Origin: Cunninghamella blakesleeana
Lineage: Eukaryota > Mucoromycota > Mucoromycetes > Mucorales > Cunninghamellaceae
Direction: 5' to 3'
NCBI GenBank assembly: GCA_017871115.1
Contig: JAFCIZ010000002.1
Location: 3,803,501 to 3,867,500 of the forward strand
DNA: 64,000 nt
Below the pieces are notes generated by a model, which did no database searches, had not been told where the DNA came from, and saw nothing but the letters and a program-made list of their open reading frames with translations. Positions 11,202-21,414 of this stretch are shown one piece after another; the stretch's first letter is position 1, and each line of letters opens with the position of its first letter. Made by a program: the position numbers and the translations under genes.

Positions 11202-12892
11202 ATGGATGAATTATGCATCTTGTCATTAAACTGTTGGTATGAATTCAAATAGTATTAGAACAAAAACAACTTTATAATTAATAATATATATATATATATA
11301 TATATAATCATTTAGGGGACTTTACATTGTTTCCAAACAACGTCAATTTCGGTTAAAGGCTATTGCTGAAGCTATTCACCAATCTGCTTATGATATTGTT
11401 ACTCTACAAGAAGTATGGGTTCAAAAAGACTTTGAATATATAAAAAATATAAATAGTATTAACCTTCCATACGCTAAATATTTTCATAGGTAATAAATAA
11501 TAGAAGAACGGTTATTATAATATATAGAACATGTAGTGTATTTACTTTGTTCTATCTTATTTTTCTTTCTTTTTCTTTCCTTTATTAGTGGAGCACTCGG
11601 TAGTGGATTAGTTCTTTTATCAAAATACCCAATCATTTTTACCCATTATCATCAATATACTTTAGCAGGAAGACCATTAAAAGTATTTCATGGTGATTAC
11701 TATGTTGGAAAAGGAGTCGGGTCAGCTTGTATAGAACATCCTATTATTGGTACTCTCGAAGTATTTACCACTCATGTAAGTACTATTTTTTTTTTTAATA
11801 AAAAGTAAAATAAATTAGTAGGATACATAAATCAATATTAATACTATTCTATTTATATATAGCTACATGCTGGCTATGGAAAATTAGATGAATATAAAGG
11901 ACATAGAATAACTGAATCATGGGAATTGGCTAATATAATAAGAAACTCAATAGCTCATAATCGACAAGTCATATTGGTAATTTTTTTTTATATATAACTA
12001 TTTAAATAAATCATTATTAATTACATATATATTTATATATTTATAGACAGGTGATTTCAATAGTACACCAACTAGCCATAACTATCTTCTTTTAAAACAA
12101 CATGCGTTTATGGTAGATTCTTGGTTTCAAATGAATTTGGATTTAAATCTAGTAGAACCACAATATACGGATGAACTTGACTTTATTCAAAAGTTAGGCA
12201 TTACATGTAACTCTTCATTAAACACTTGGTCTAAATATTATAATAAATTAAGCTTTACTGGAGATAGATTAGATTATATATTTTATTTTCAAACGCCACA
12301 ATTACAATGTATCTCTTCCTCTGTCACATTCATAGATTATATAAATAGCGATAACAGCCAACTAAAATCAAGTTTCTCTGATCATTTTGGTGTGAAATCA
12401 ATATTTAAATTAATGCAAAAGAATGATCATTATCAACAACAGCCGAATGGCTATGACAATAATAATAATGATATGATTTTTCCATCTTTATTAAATAACC
12501 CAACCTACACTTTATTAAGCTTATCAACTGTACAAGCATTAATCTATATATTACAAGAGGAACATTATAAAATACAGCAAAATTATAAACGATTATTAAG
12601 CCTATTTATTTTTTTACTATGCTCCATCATCATTTTATACATTATACAAGTTGTTTTACCTTATAAACTGTATTCTACTACAAATATCATTATTTGGCTA
12701 TTACCTATATTTACTGGTTTACTACTTATCGCTTGTTCAGCCCTAGCGATAATTTGTCTTGTTGTTGGTTTTGTATTTGGCTTTGGGGAATCTCAATCCA
12801 TGTATCAATTTATTTTAGATTTACAAACTCTACTTCAAGGCATTCAATTAAGAAATAAAAAGAATGCATCTTTGACTTTAGATGATATATGA
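11202..12892 (+). CDS. Neutral sphingomyelinase / inositol phosphosphingolipid phospholipase C (Isc1-like)
   Basis: Five exons: 11202-11236, 11316-11489, 11589-11775, 11863-11976 and 12047-12892, giving 451 aa in frame. The DNase I-like (endonuclease/exonuclease/phosphatase) fold is complete. LSLNCWGLYIVS carries the Mg-binding Asn, YDIVTLQEVW the catalytic Glu, then GSGLVLLSKYPI, LHAGYG, TGDFNSTPTSHNY and SDHFGVKSIF with the catalytic Asp-His pair. Two hydrophobic helices near the C-terminus (about residues 368-390 and 400-430) match the membrane anchors of Isc1/nSMase. The family hydrolyses sphingomyelin or inositol phosphosphingolipids to ceramide at membranes and is activated by acidic phospholipids. 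Length agrees with yeast Isc1 (about 480 aa). Substrate preference is inferred from the fungal context only. Confidence 0.92.
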
Positions 12893-14529
12893 AGTAATAA
12901 TAAAAACAATAATAGTAATAACAATAATAATAAAGTTTTTAGATCTAAACACGAATACAGATACCAACTTTTTTTAAAAAAAAAAATGAAATGAAATAGA
13001 AATAAATAGATGGATAAATAAATACACATTACCAATACAATATATTAAATTTGAATCTGTTTGATGTTATTTTATTTTACTTTTATATGAGTTAATGGCT
13101 ATAATCCAATCAAAACACTCCCCCTCCTACTACCATCATCACCATTAATAAACTCATTTATTTAATATCTTTTACTTAATATATATAATTTGATTGCTTC
13201 TATTATACCTCATAAAACCAGATATCAGATAAATACCAGTACGATTATTATAAATTTATTATTATATAATACTATTGTTTTAATTTAATTTAAAAGTAGT
13301 CCACATTTTTATTCACTTTATGCACATTTTACCTATAAATCGTTATGATGTTATTGTTCCTAAAACCAGTATATTTATTATGTAATGACAATTAATGAAA
13401 AAAAGATAGAGGGCAAAGGAAATAGGATGTATTTTTTTTTTTATTTCAGTTTTTGTTTTAATTATAAAACCACCATTTATCACAAGTGTCAGTGGATGTT
13501 TGACAATAGACCATTTGTCAAAAAAATAATTACTTATAAAGGAATATATATCATATTCATATAACTAATATCTATTATTCAATTTGTTCAATTTTTTTTT
13601 ATACTTTATATTATTATTTTTATCTTATGTACATCAATAATATTTATCTACAGATATTTCATACATATTAGTGTTGTATAAACTATATTCATACTATATT
13701 TCAAAATCTGATAAATACAAAAAAAGTATAAAATGCGTAAATTCTAGAAGAAAAAAGAAAAAAATAGCTTTTTATACATTTTATCTCTTATTAATAAAAT
13801 CATATATATATATATATTAACAACAACAAACATTTTAAAATTTTTTATTAATAATAATTTTCTTTTGATTATTTCGTTTAAAAAAATCTGACTTTTATTT
13901 TTGATCTAACTCTAAATCATAGCAAACACTTACTAAATTTTTATTTTTAATTTTACTATTTAAAAAATGACCTGTATTTATTAGACAAGCACTTTTTCTT
14001 ATCAATATATACTAAATAATCAAAACTAAATAATATACCTAAAAAGCAGGCACTTATATAGGCAGATACTTCTTATATAATACAACGCATTTGGGATAAT
14101 CAACTGTCAAAATACTATATTTAATGCACAAATATGGACTGCTTCCCAGAAGTCAGCTCAAGTTGTGAAGTTTTAATAAACTACATATTTTTGAACGATC
14201 TAGATAGAAATAATATATATAAAAAATGTATAATTTAAAACTCTGTATAATATCTAAATTTTGAATAATATGTATAGTATATTGTTTAATAATATGTACG
14301 TAAAGATATAGCTCAATTTTAATATTAATTAATAATCAGGTTTTCACATTTGATAACAAGCGCCAATTTTTTTTTTTTTTTTGAAAAGAATATTCAATTA
14401 AAAATGGTAAAATAAAAATCCTAAATTTATACTTAATCTTTAATCTTTAACCTTGAATAAATATTTTTTTATATAAAAGCTAGAATTTTTTATATTTCAT
14501 TTTTATCAATTCATAAAATAATACTAAAG
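12893..14529. other. AT-rich gene-free stretch at the edge of the repeat island
   Basis: About 1.6 kb with no credible open reading frame on either strand. It contains trinucleotide (AAT/TTA) clusters just after the sphingomyelinase stop, T runs, and one arm (14221-14291) of a diverged direct repeat listed separately. It is probably decayed repeat DNA. Confidence 0.5.
14221..14291. repeat. Diverged dispersed repeat, copy 1
   Basis: It shares the core TATCTAAATTTTGAATAAT and the ending ATTGTTTAAT with the segment at about 15608-15680, with several small differences between. The two copies lie about 1.4 kb apart on the same strand and flank the possible small secreted-protein gene. Probably remnants of an old repeat. 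Confidence 0.55.
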
Positions 14530-14899
14530 CTAAGCGTTATTATAACAAGTTACTTTAATAGCTGTTGCATTCACTCGGTTAACACCTGGAGTAGATGCCT
14601 TTCCTAAAGAACATGGAATGGCATAGCCAGAACGCACAAATACAGTTTCATTCACGTTTGGACCATTGTATGTACATACCAAGTATGAATAATAATCATC
14701 AGATCCATCAGAAAGTCCATCAGAAGGTTCACGGGGAGGTTCAACGCTTTCATCTTTAAATTCAACTGTTGTATATTTTAGATTCACATATTCTGCCATT
14801 TCTACAAGTATCTATAGTCCATTCTGCCCCAACATGATTTATTACAACTGCAAAAGCCAAAAAAATATACAACAACTTGCTCAATCCAAATAATAACAT
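14530..14899 (-). pseudogene. Possible small secreted Cys-containing protein, frame broken or unusually spliced
   Basis: An ATG at 14897-14899 opens a frame starting MLLFGLSKLLYIFLAFAVV, a very good signal peptide ending near HVGA, followed by about 18 mature residues with two Cys. It then stops at 14762-14764. A second frame (ATG at 14799, stop at 14530, 89 codons) overlaps it and continues with an acidic Pro/Ser segment and three Cys in VCTYNGP, IPCSLG and VTCYNN. The two frames look like one small secreted protein split by a frameshift. A 37-nt intron (GTTGTA...CTATAG, after FLAFA) would restore phase but is shorter than any other intron here. No family is recognised. Either a pseudogene or a sequencing/assembly indel is possible. 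Confidence 0.4.
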
Positions 14900-15386
14900 A
14901 ATGTGTACCTACAAATAGATAAATTAAGTTTAGTTAATACTTAGGGTATCATTAAACATATATGAAGTAACAAGAACCAAACGTATATAACTATTAGACC
15001 CTTAATCTCACTTACTAATTTAGATAATATATAATTCTTTATTAAAAAAAAAATCTGATAGATGTTTTTATATACAGCAAAAATCAGTAGGTTAGTATAA
15101 ATCAAATCAATAAACTCTTTTTTCAGTTATGTATAAATTTAAAAATGCAAGAGGCAAAATATATGCATATAAAATATTTTATCTTCAAAATACGCCTACA
15201 TATTTACATCGAATTTTTCTCCAATATATGGCTCTTTTTCTCCTTATTTTGCTTTATCTGTTTCTATATAAGAAATAATTCAACTATAAGGCTAGTATAG
15301 TATTGTATAAATAATATATATATCGATGGGGTCACTAATAAAGTTATTTATAAAGTAATTGATACAATAAACAACCATACATTTAT

Positions 15387-15422
<36 letters not shown>

Positions 15423-16000
15423 AACTATCTTTTATATCTAATTTCATATTGACCATTAAATTTGAAAAAAAAAAAAATATTTGAAAAAAAAATCATATTA
15501 AAACATTTATCAGTAGCATTTTAATTTTTAAAAGAAGTACAGTAATTTATTCGTAACTCTTGAGATGTGAACCATGAAAGAGTATATTTTTAAATAGTAT
15601 ATTATATATAAAATGTATTTTTAAAAACCTTTGAATTATATCTAAATTTTGAATAATTTACATAATATATTGTTTAATACTTCTTATATATACATCACAG
15701 CCTCTTTATTTAATCTATCTCCCACTTTTAAATTAAATTTTGTTTTAATATGAATAGATTTGAATATTTTTCTTTCTCTTTTGTTTTATTTTTTGTCAAA
15801 TATCAATGTCAAATTTTTAAATAATATTTCATATAAAAAATATTTTATTCGTCCAAATCGATTTTTTTTTAACTTTATACTAATTTCTTAATTGAAATTA
15901 TTTTATTTTATTTTATTTGATTATTACCCTTTTTATATAATAATCTACCCTCTGACTTTAAAATTCATTTGCATATACTTTTGATTTTTTTAAATACTTT
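14900..16000. other. AT-rich repeat-derived stretch
   Basis: There is no coding signal. It holds an (AT)n tract near 15388-15420, the second copy of the dispersed repeat (about 15608-15680), and T-rich DNA leading into the first LTR fragment at 16001. Confidence 0.5.
15608..15680. repeat. Diverged dispersed repeat, copy 2
   Basis: Second copy of the segment at 14221-14291, recognised by the shared TATCTAAATTTTGAATAA core and the following ATATTGTTTAAT. It has no coding content. Confidence 0.55.
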
Positions 16001-16365
16001 TGTTGGCAATGATGCTACTAATGGCGTTCCTTAAAATCAGTACTGCTTTTTGGAGTAGCTACTCTTGGAGTAGCTGTACCTCGAGTGGTCACTCTATACA
16101 GTAGTCACTTTCATCTCTTTTCTCTACTCTCAAGATACTTTAAATAGTTTTTTTAATTTTTTTTAAATATAAATGGAGCCAATTTTTTTCTCTTCCTTTC
16201 CCTTAAATTGTCAAATTTTTATAATAAATTATTATCTATTAAATAATTATTAAACTAGTCCACTTTATAAATCATATTTTCTAATTTCGTCTTATTTTAT
16301 TTTATATTACTTATAACATATTCATATTACTGGTTTTATATATTTTTTATAACAAACTATTTTTA
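16001..16365 (+). repeat. LTR family 2, copy A, left part (split by the DIRS element)
   Basis: It starts TGTTGGCAATG, has a diverged U3, then the block AAATATAAATGGAGCCAA and the long stretch to AACAAACTAT that recurs at 21244-21350 and 21600-21790. It breaks off at 16365 where the DIRS terminus begins, and resumes at 20287. The block AAATATAAATRGAACC looks like a TATA region, so this side is U3 and R. Confidence 0.75.
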
Positions 16366-16506
16366 TAGTATGTAATACGAATACTTTATGAAGTATTTAA
16401 CATATTACACGAGTAAGTGATAATGGTTGTTGTAATCATTCTTTATTTATTAAATCGAACTTTGCACTGAGTTTAAAATTAGAAAATATAAAATAAAATA
16501 TATAAA

Positions 16507-16540
<34 letters not shown>

Positions 16541-16559
16541 TTTTTTCTTTATCTTCTTT
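16366..16559. repeat. DIRS terminal repeat (downstream end for the ORF)
   Basis: The shared inverted core is about 16417-16559, from GTGATAATGGTTGTTGTAAT to CTTTATCTTCTTT. It matches the reverse complement of 20128-20273 apart from homopolymer and AT-tract lengths. The outer 51 nt (16366-16416) are unique to this end and are copied only in the internal complementary region. Confidence 0.85.
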
Positions 16560-16612
16560 GAGTGAGTATGAGTGTAATTATAGCTTAAAGATAAAAGGGA
16601 GAGGAGGGTGGG

Positions 16613-16707
16613 AACAACCATTATCACTTACTCGTGTAATATGTTAAATACTTCATAAAGTATTCGTATTACATACTATTACACTTCGTTTGTGATAATG
16701 GTTGTTG
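16613..16707. repeat. DIRS internal complementary region
   Basis: 16613-16678 is the exact 66-nt reverse complement of the left end (16366-16431). It is joined directly to 16679-16707, which is the exact 29-nt reverse complement of the right end (20258-20286). This is the circle-junction template expected for DIRS replication, and it fixes both element termini to the base. Confidence 0.9.
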
Positions 16708-17315
16708 ATCCAGAGTATAAGATATAATAAAAGAAAACAAATGTGATAGACAATTAAATGATTGTATCAATAATGAGATAACATATAATTGTAGTGTACA
16801 AATCAAAAATATTTGTATAGAAATATAGAATTATGTGTAGAAAGATTTAAAGGATCATATAACTATAACTGCATATTTAAATGTATTTAACCAAGTGTAA
16901 AGATGCATAAATGGGTCAGGTTGCTATTATAATAATCTGTGTTGAACCAAATATTTAATATGTATGTGTCTATAGCAGTGTATTGTTATATTCAAGTTGT
17001 AATGTATGTATATATCTCTTTATATATATACTTTTTTTTTTTTTTTTTTGGAGATGATGATAGTGGTAAAATTAAACTACTTACTAATCCATATATATTT
17101 TCTTGAGTGATGATAGTGATAAAATAAACTACTTGTTAATTTATAAACATTGTTGATGTATATGAATTTTCTTGATTGTTGAGCTAAATATTGAAAGACC
17201 TTGTAATAGTAGTAGTTCTACCCTAGTTGTCTCTATTAGTAGCTTTTGTCATTAATACGTATATCAATGGTGTAATTATACCAGTAACTCCATAGTGTAA
17301 AATAATAGTAGATCC

Positions 17316-17355
<40 letters not shown>

Positions 17356-17719
17356 GTGAATAAACTTCCTAATAAATAATAATTATATGTGGATTATTGT
17401 AGAATTGTATAATTTACTCTTCTATATGTTATTCTGATATCCTTTCTATGTATTTATGATGTTAGCTTATATTGCCATGTAGATCTATATTATTGTATAT
17501 ATTAATATTTCCTTTATAATTATTATTGTCGATGTATATGTATATGATTAATTCATCTTATCTTTAATATTCATTTGAATTAAAATAATGTAGTGAGAGC
17601 TGTTATATAATTTAATTAGAATGTAGTTGAGCAAGTCGAATAAGTAGTGGTTGTATAACATATTTGAAAATCGATATAAAGAATAGACTATGTAATTATA
17701 TATATCTATTTAAATGTGA
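16708..17719. other. DIRS internal stretch without the expected recombinase ORF
   Basis: In full-length DIRS elements the tyrosine recombinase lies here, between the RT ORF and the internal complementary region. Every frame on the minus strand is broken by frequent stops and I see no recombinase motif. It includes poly(T) runs near 17030-17050 and a 30-plus T run at about 17317-17354. Either the gene decayed or the element never carried it. Confidence 0.6.
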
Positions 17720-20071
17720 TTATGTAGGTTGATCAAGATCCCATGCTAACATTGTCCATCTATTATTCTTTTTTATAATATGATTATCTTCCTCATGATC
17801 TATTAAATGATGTTGTTGTAATATAATTGGTTGTTGTTGAGCAAGATTAGCTGCAATTGGATACCAAGGAGCTGAAGGCCAATTAGGTGTAATTAGCGTC
17901 GCAGATTGTGGAGACTTTTGTAACCGTTGAAGTACTTGTAATATTAAATTCCAAGGTGGAGCTAAATATATTCTACCATTAATGTTTTTCCATGATATTG
18001 AAAATGCATTGGTTCCTGCTGCATCAGAATAATATTGATATGATATAAAATAAGTCGGAATTTTTGAATTTTTTGGTGAGGCAAACAAGTCTACTACATG
18101 AGGTCCCCAAAGGCTATCGAGCCAGTTAAAAGTACGTTGAGGAATAGACCATTCAATTTGATCATGGAGCTGTCTTGAAGGTGCATCAGCCGGATTAAGT
18201 TTTGAAGGTACATATAGAGTAGATAATTCAACATTATTACTAAAACAATATTTCCAAATGTCCATAGCTAAATTATTGAGTTTTTTAGAACGTGTACCAC
18301 CAAACTTATAAATATATGACATAGCTGATAAATTATCAATACATATTTGAAAGTGAAGATGACTATCGTTTATATGTAATTGTTTTTGGTGTTGCCATTG
18401 TATGGCTTTTTTAACTACAAGGAGCTCTTTATAATTTATGTGTTCATGTATTACGGAAGGTGACCATTTTCCACTTAGGTTACCATTATCCGAAACGATT
18501 CCCCATCCATCGTTTGAAGCATCAGTAAAAATTTGTAAAGGTGATTGTTGTATAATATTTCTTCCATTCCATTTTAATAATTGAGATATCCACCAAGTAA
18601 GCTCTTGTTTCATATGTTGATTAATTGGAACTAAATGATCGGTAGATTTTTTACGATACATATTAAGTTGTTGGATTAGTCGTCTAGTTCGAAATTTAGC
18701 CTGAATATTTCCCATAAAAGTTGCTAATGCTGTACCAATAAAACTTGATAATAATCTCCATGTTGTTGATGTTTTATATAGTAACTTATAGGCTAAACGT
18801 CTGATGGATCTTATCTTCTTGCCAGGCACCGTAAGTGTCATGTCCATTGTATTAATTGTCATACCTAGATGATCTATCTTTTGAGTTGGTGTAAGTTGCG
18901 ATTTTTTGTCATTGATTAACCATCCCATTTGCTTCATTTTATCATGAACCAGTTGAGTATGTAATATTGATTTTTCGCGCGTTGGAGCCATAATAAGAAT
19001 GTCATCCAGATATGCTGTGATTCTAATACCTTGTTTACGTGCCCAATGTAATAAAGGTTTAACTACCTTTGTAAATACCCAAGGTGATAATGCCAAACCA
19101 AAAGGTAAGACTTTATATTGATACAGTTGTTGTTTCCACATAAATCGTAAATAATTACGTGATGTTACATCAATAGGGATATGGTGAAAGGCATCTTGAA
19201 GATCAATGGATGTGAGATAATCATTAGGTTGAAGCAGAGAAGATATCATTTGTAAAGTTTCCATTTTGAAATGACGTTGAGGTAGGTATTCATTTAAACG
19301 ACGTAGATTGAGAACTGGTCTTAAACCTCCATCTTTTTTTGGTATAACGAAAAGATTTGAGATAAAGCCGAATGAACGATCGTTGACATGTTCAATAGCA
19401 TTTTTTAATAGTAGGGTGTTTATTTCTTTATCTATCACACTAATAGAAGTAGTCGAAAGTTGATTTATTCCATAAGGTTGATTAACTTTTAGTGTCAAAG
19501 GCGGTGGATAATTGAAATAAAGTTTGAATCCATTACGTATAACTTTAAAGAGCCATGGGTGTAAAGGTTCTTGTAAAATAGAAGACCATAAGGAAGCAAA
19601 TGAAGATAGACGCCCTCCTACTATATTTTCTGGTAATGCATTTTCAGTAAAATAATTAAAACCATTATTAGATACTGATGATGAATAGCTATCGTGTGTT
19701 AAACTAGAGTTGAAGGTGTTGTTATAATTTTTTCTATACGAACTTCGTCGTTTATTATTTATGTGATATGATGCTGAACACTTATATTTTAATCTTTTAG
19801 ATTTTTTATTTTTTGTAAACTGTTGTAAATAGCGATATATCTCTAAGTATTTATGAAATTCGTCGGGGGGAACTAAATAATTATCTTCCGAACTTCTAGT
19901 ATATATAGCTTTTCTTTTTCTCCTTAATAGTGCTGTGTTAAGAGTAGATTGTTTATCCCAAAAGTTAACAGTGGCTGAATTAGTTGATAACGGAGATTTA
20001 TTTAACTTATCAAGAAATTGTGGTAGCCAAGAAGGAATATCATTACTATTATCAACAGGATCTTTATTCAT
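17720..20071 (-). CDS. DIRS reverse transcriptase - RNase H - DAM-like methyltransferase polyprotein
   Basis: An intact ORF of 783 codons. The N-terminal 170 residues are basic and Ser/Asn-rich, possibly a short Gag-like part. Next comes the DIRS entry motif GGRLSSFASLWSSIL. The reverse transcriptase follows, with LRPVLNLRRLNEYL, SIDLQDAFHHIPI, LPFGLALSPWVFTKV and the active site AYLDDILIM (about residue 355). RNase H has FTDASNDGWG (about 517), ELLV, CIDNLSAMSYI and NPADAPSR. The C-terminal DIRS methyltransferase-like domain has VDLFASPKNSKIPTY (about 660), then YLAPPW and TPNWPSAPWYP. Catalytic residues appear intact. The protein would copy element RNA into DNA using the terminal and internal complementary repeats. 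Confidence 0.93.
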   Translation of the reverse strand: MNKDPVDNSNDIPSWLPQFLDKLNKSPLSTNSATVNFWDKQSTLNTALLRRKRKAIYTRSSEDNYLVPPDEFHKYLEIYRYLQQFTKNKKSKRLKYKCSASYHINNKRRSSYRKNYNNTFNSSLTHDSYSSSVSNNGFNYFTENALPENIVGGRLSSFASLWSSILQEPLHPWLFKVIRNGFKLYFNYPPPLTLKVNQPYGINQLSTTSISVIDKEINTLLLKNAIEHVNDRSFGFISNLFVIPKKDGGLRPVLNLRRLNEYLPQRHFKMETLQMISSLLQPNDYLTSIDLQDAFHHIPIDVTSRNYLRFMWKQQLYQYKVLPFGLALSPWVFTKVVKPLLHWARKQGIRITAYLDDILIMAPTREKSILHTQLVHDKMKQMGWLINDKKSQLTPTQKIDHLGMTINTMDMTLTVPGKKIRSIRRLAYKLLYKTSTTWRLLSSFIGTALATFMGNIQAKFRTRRLIQQLNMYRKKSTDHLVPINQHMKQELTWWISQLLKWNGRNIIQQSPLQIFTDASNDGWGIVSDNGNLSGKWSPSVIHEHINYKELLVVKKAIQWQHQKQLHINDSHLHFQICIDNLSAMSYIYKFGGTRSKKLNNLAMDIWKYCFSNNVELSTLYVPSKLNPADAPSRQLHDQIEWSIPQRTFNWLDSLWGPHVVDLFASPKNSKIPTYFISYQYYSDAAGTNAFSISWKNINGRIYLAPPWNLILQVLQRLQKSPQSATLITPNWPSAPWYPIAANLAQQQPIILQQHHLIDHEEDNHIIKKNNRWTMLAWDLDQPT

Positions 20072-20127
20072 TATGAGAATAGTACCCAGACGGTAGATAC
20101 CAGGTGCATAAGTACAAAGTTCGAACG

Positions 20128-20141
20128 AAAAGAAGATAAAG

Positions 20142-20184
<43 letters not shown>

Positions 20185-20286
20185 TTATATATTTTATTTT
20201 ATATTTTCTAATTTTAAACTCAGTGCAAAGTTCGATTTAATAAATAAAGAATGATTACAACAACCATTATCACAAACGAAGTGTAA
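20128..20286. repeat. DIRS terminal repeat (upstream end for the ORF)
   Basis: Inverted partner of 16417-16559. It starts AAAGAAGATAAAG next to a long A run and AT tract, and ends CAACAACCATTATCAC, followed by the end-specific AAACGAAGTGTAA. It lies 57 nt upstream of the ORF start, so it should contain the promoter. Confidence 0.85.
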
Positions 20287-20557
20287 TTTTATTTAATTCT
20301 ATCTTATATTTTATATCTATTTACTTAAATATTTTTCAGCAACTCAAATTTAAATTATATTTAAATTTCTATATTATTTCATTTTACATTGCAGTTACTG
20401 AAACCTTACTTTAATCCTGCAATTATATTACACCTTTAAATTTTTTTATATTTATATCTTTTTATTTTACTTTATTTTATTTTATTTTTGTTCCTTTATA
20501 TTAAGTCGTTCTACTTATAAAACAGGAACTGGTGCTCACTGGAATTATCTTATTTGT
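20287..20557 (+). repeat. LTR family 2, copy A, right part
   Basis: This continues the LTR interrupted at 16365. It matches copy C (21800-22060), including TTTACTTAAATATTTTTC, TTACATTGC and TTATATTAAGTCGTTCT, and the U5 motif ACTTATAAAACA followed by CTGGTGCTCACTGG. It is truncated where LTR family 1 copy 1 begins. Confidence 0.75.
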
Positions 20558-21083
20558 TGTTATGAAGTGGATTCGTTTGGATCACTTCAAAAACGGTGTT
20601 TAAATTTTAAACCTTATTTTATACTTTTACCTTTCATGGGAAGATAAAAAGTTTATATATTACTTTTACTTTCTCCTGGAAGATAAAAAGTTCTATACTT
20701 TTACCTTCTCTCAGAAGATAAAAAGTCAAACCTTATTTCTAAAAAATAGTATAAATACTCGACATTTTTATTTTTATTTTTGAAAAATCAGTTAATTTTG
20801 AATAAAAGAAAGATTTCTATATATTAAATTCTCTTAACTCATCTTTTTAGCTAAAGATTATATTTACTTTATATTAATATTGTTGATTACTATCCAATAT
20901 TACTTTATATTATTTTATTATAATAATCGTTGATCTTAATCCGATATTATATTTTATTTTATTTTAATTTTATTACTTTGTCTATATAATTGTTGATCTT
21001 TATCCAATTATATAATTTATTTTATTTTATTTTATTATTTTATTTTTATTTTAAACTATCAATCTAAACTAAGTTGTATCTAC
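20558..21083 (+). repeat. LTR family 1, copy 1 (truncated)
   Basis: It begins TGTTATGAAGTGGATTCG and contains three short repeats ending in AGATAAAAAGT, then ATAAATACTCGAC. The hairpin block runs from 20841 to about 21016. It is cut at TTGTATCTAC where a family 2 LTR (copy B) begins. Nearly identical to copy 2 up to that point. Confidence 0.75.
20841..21016 (+). other. LTR hairpin block, copy 1
   Basis: Four successive potential hairpins: ATCTTT/AAAGAT around TTAGCT; AATATTG/CAATATT around TTGATTACTATC; a stem with ATCG/CGAT around TTGATCTTAATC; TATAATTG/CAATTATA around TTGATCTTTATC. The last three keep the loop almost unchanged while the stems differ. Other copies lie at about 22603, 23335, 24052 and 31597. 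Confidence 0.65.
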
Positions 21084-21414
21084 TGTCGACAATGGTGATA
21101 TCAATGGCGCTCTTTGAAATTGGTCACTGCTTTTTTGAACCGTTGTTCACTGAACCAATGTTCACTGCACCGTTGTTCAATATGAAAGTCACTTCCATAT
21201 CTTTTCCCTACTCTCAATATACTTTAAATAATTTTTTTAATTTTTTTTTAAATATAAATAGAACCAATTTTTTTCTCTTTCTTTCTCTTAAATTGTCAAA
21301 TTTTTATAATAAATTATTATCTACTAAATAATTATTGAACTTGTCCACTTTATAAAACAAACTTTATAATTTTAAATTTTTTTATTTTATTTTATTTTTT
21401 TTAATTTTCTATTC
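21084..21414 (+). repeat. LTR family 2, copy B (truncated)
   Basis: It starts TGTCGACAATGGTG. Its U3 holds several GTTCACTG-type short repeats, then AAATATAAATAGAACCAA and the conserved stretch to GTCCACTTTATAAA. It is broken at 21414, where another copy of the same family begins (TGTTAGCAATAACG). Confidence 0.7.

Larger units (their letters stand above)
16366..20286 (-). mobile_element. DIRS-type (tyrosine-recombinase class) retrotransposon, nested in an LTR
   Basis: The element is 3.92 kb. Its arrangement, read on the minus strand, is: terminal repeat (20286 inward), RT-RNase H-methyltransferase ORF (20071-17720), about 1 kb without an ORF, internal complementary region (16707-16613), then the opposite terminal repeat (to 16366). 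The two terminal repeats are inverted copies. The internal region is the joined complement of both outer ends, which is diagnostic of DIRS elements that replicate through a circle. Insertion is confirmed by the flanks: the family 2 LTR sequence stops at 16365 and resumes at 20287, compared with the uninterrupted copy at 21415-22135. No tyrosine recombinase ORF survives, so the element may depend on a helper. Confidence 0.88.

Noticed and set aside
17317..17354. Long T run as the poly(A) tail of a processed pseudogene or LINE
   Set aside because: No gene or RT-like sequence abuts it in the right orientation, and it lies inside the DIRS element; such homopolymers are common throughout the window.
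20841..21016. Hammerhead ribozyme in the LTR hairpin block (as in plant retrozymes)
   Set aside because: The conserved core CTGANGA...GAAA is absent; only simple hairpins are present.
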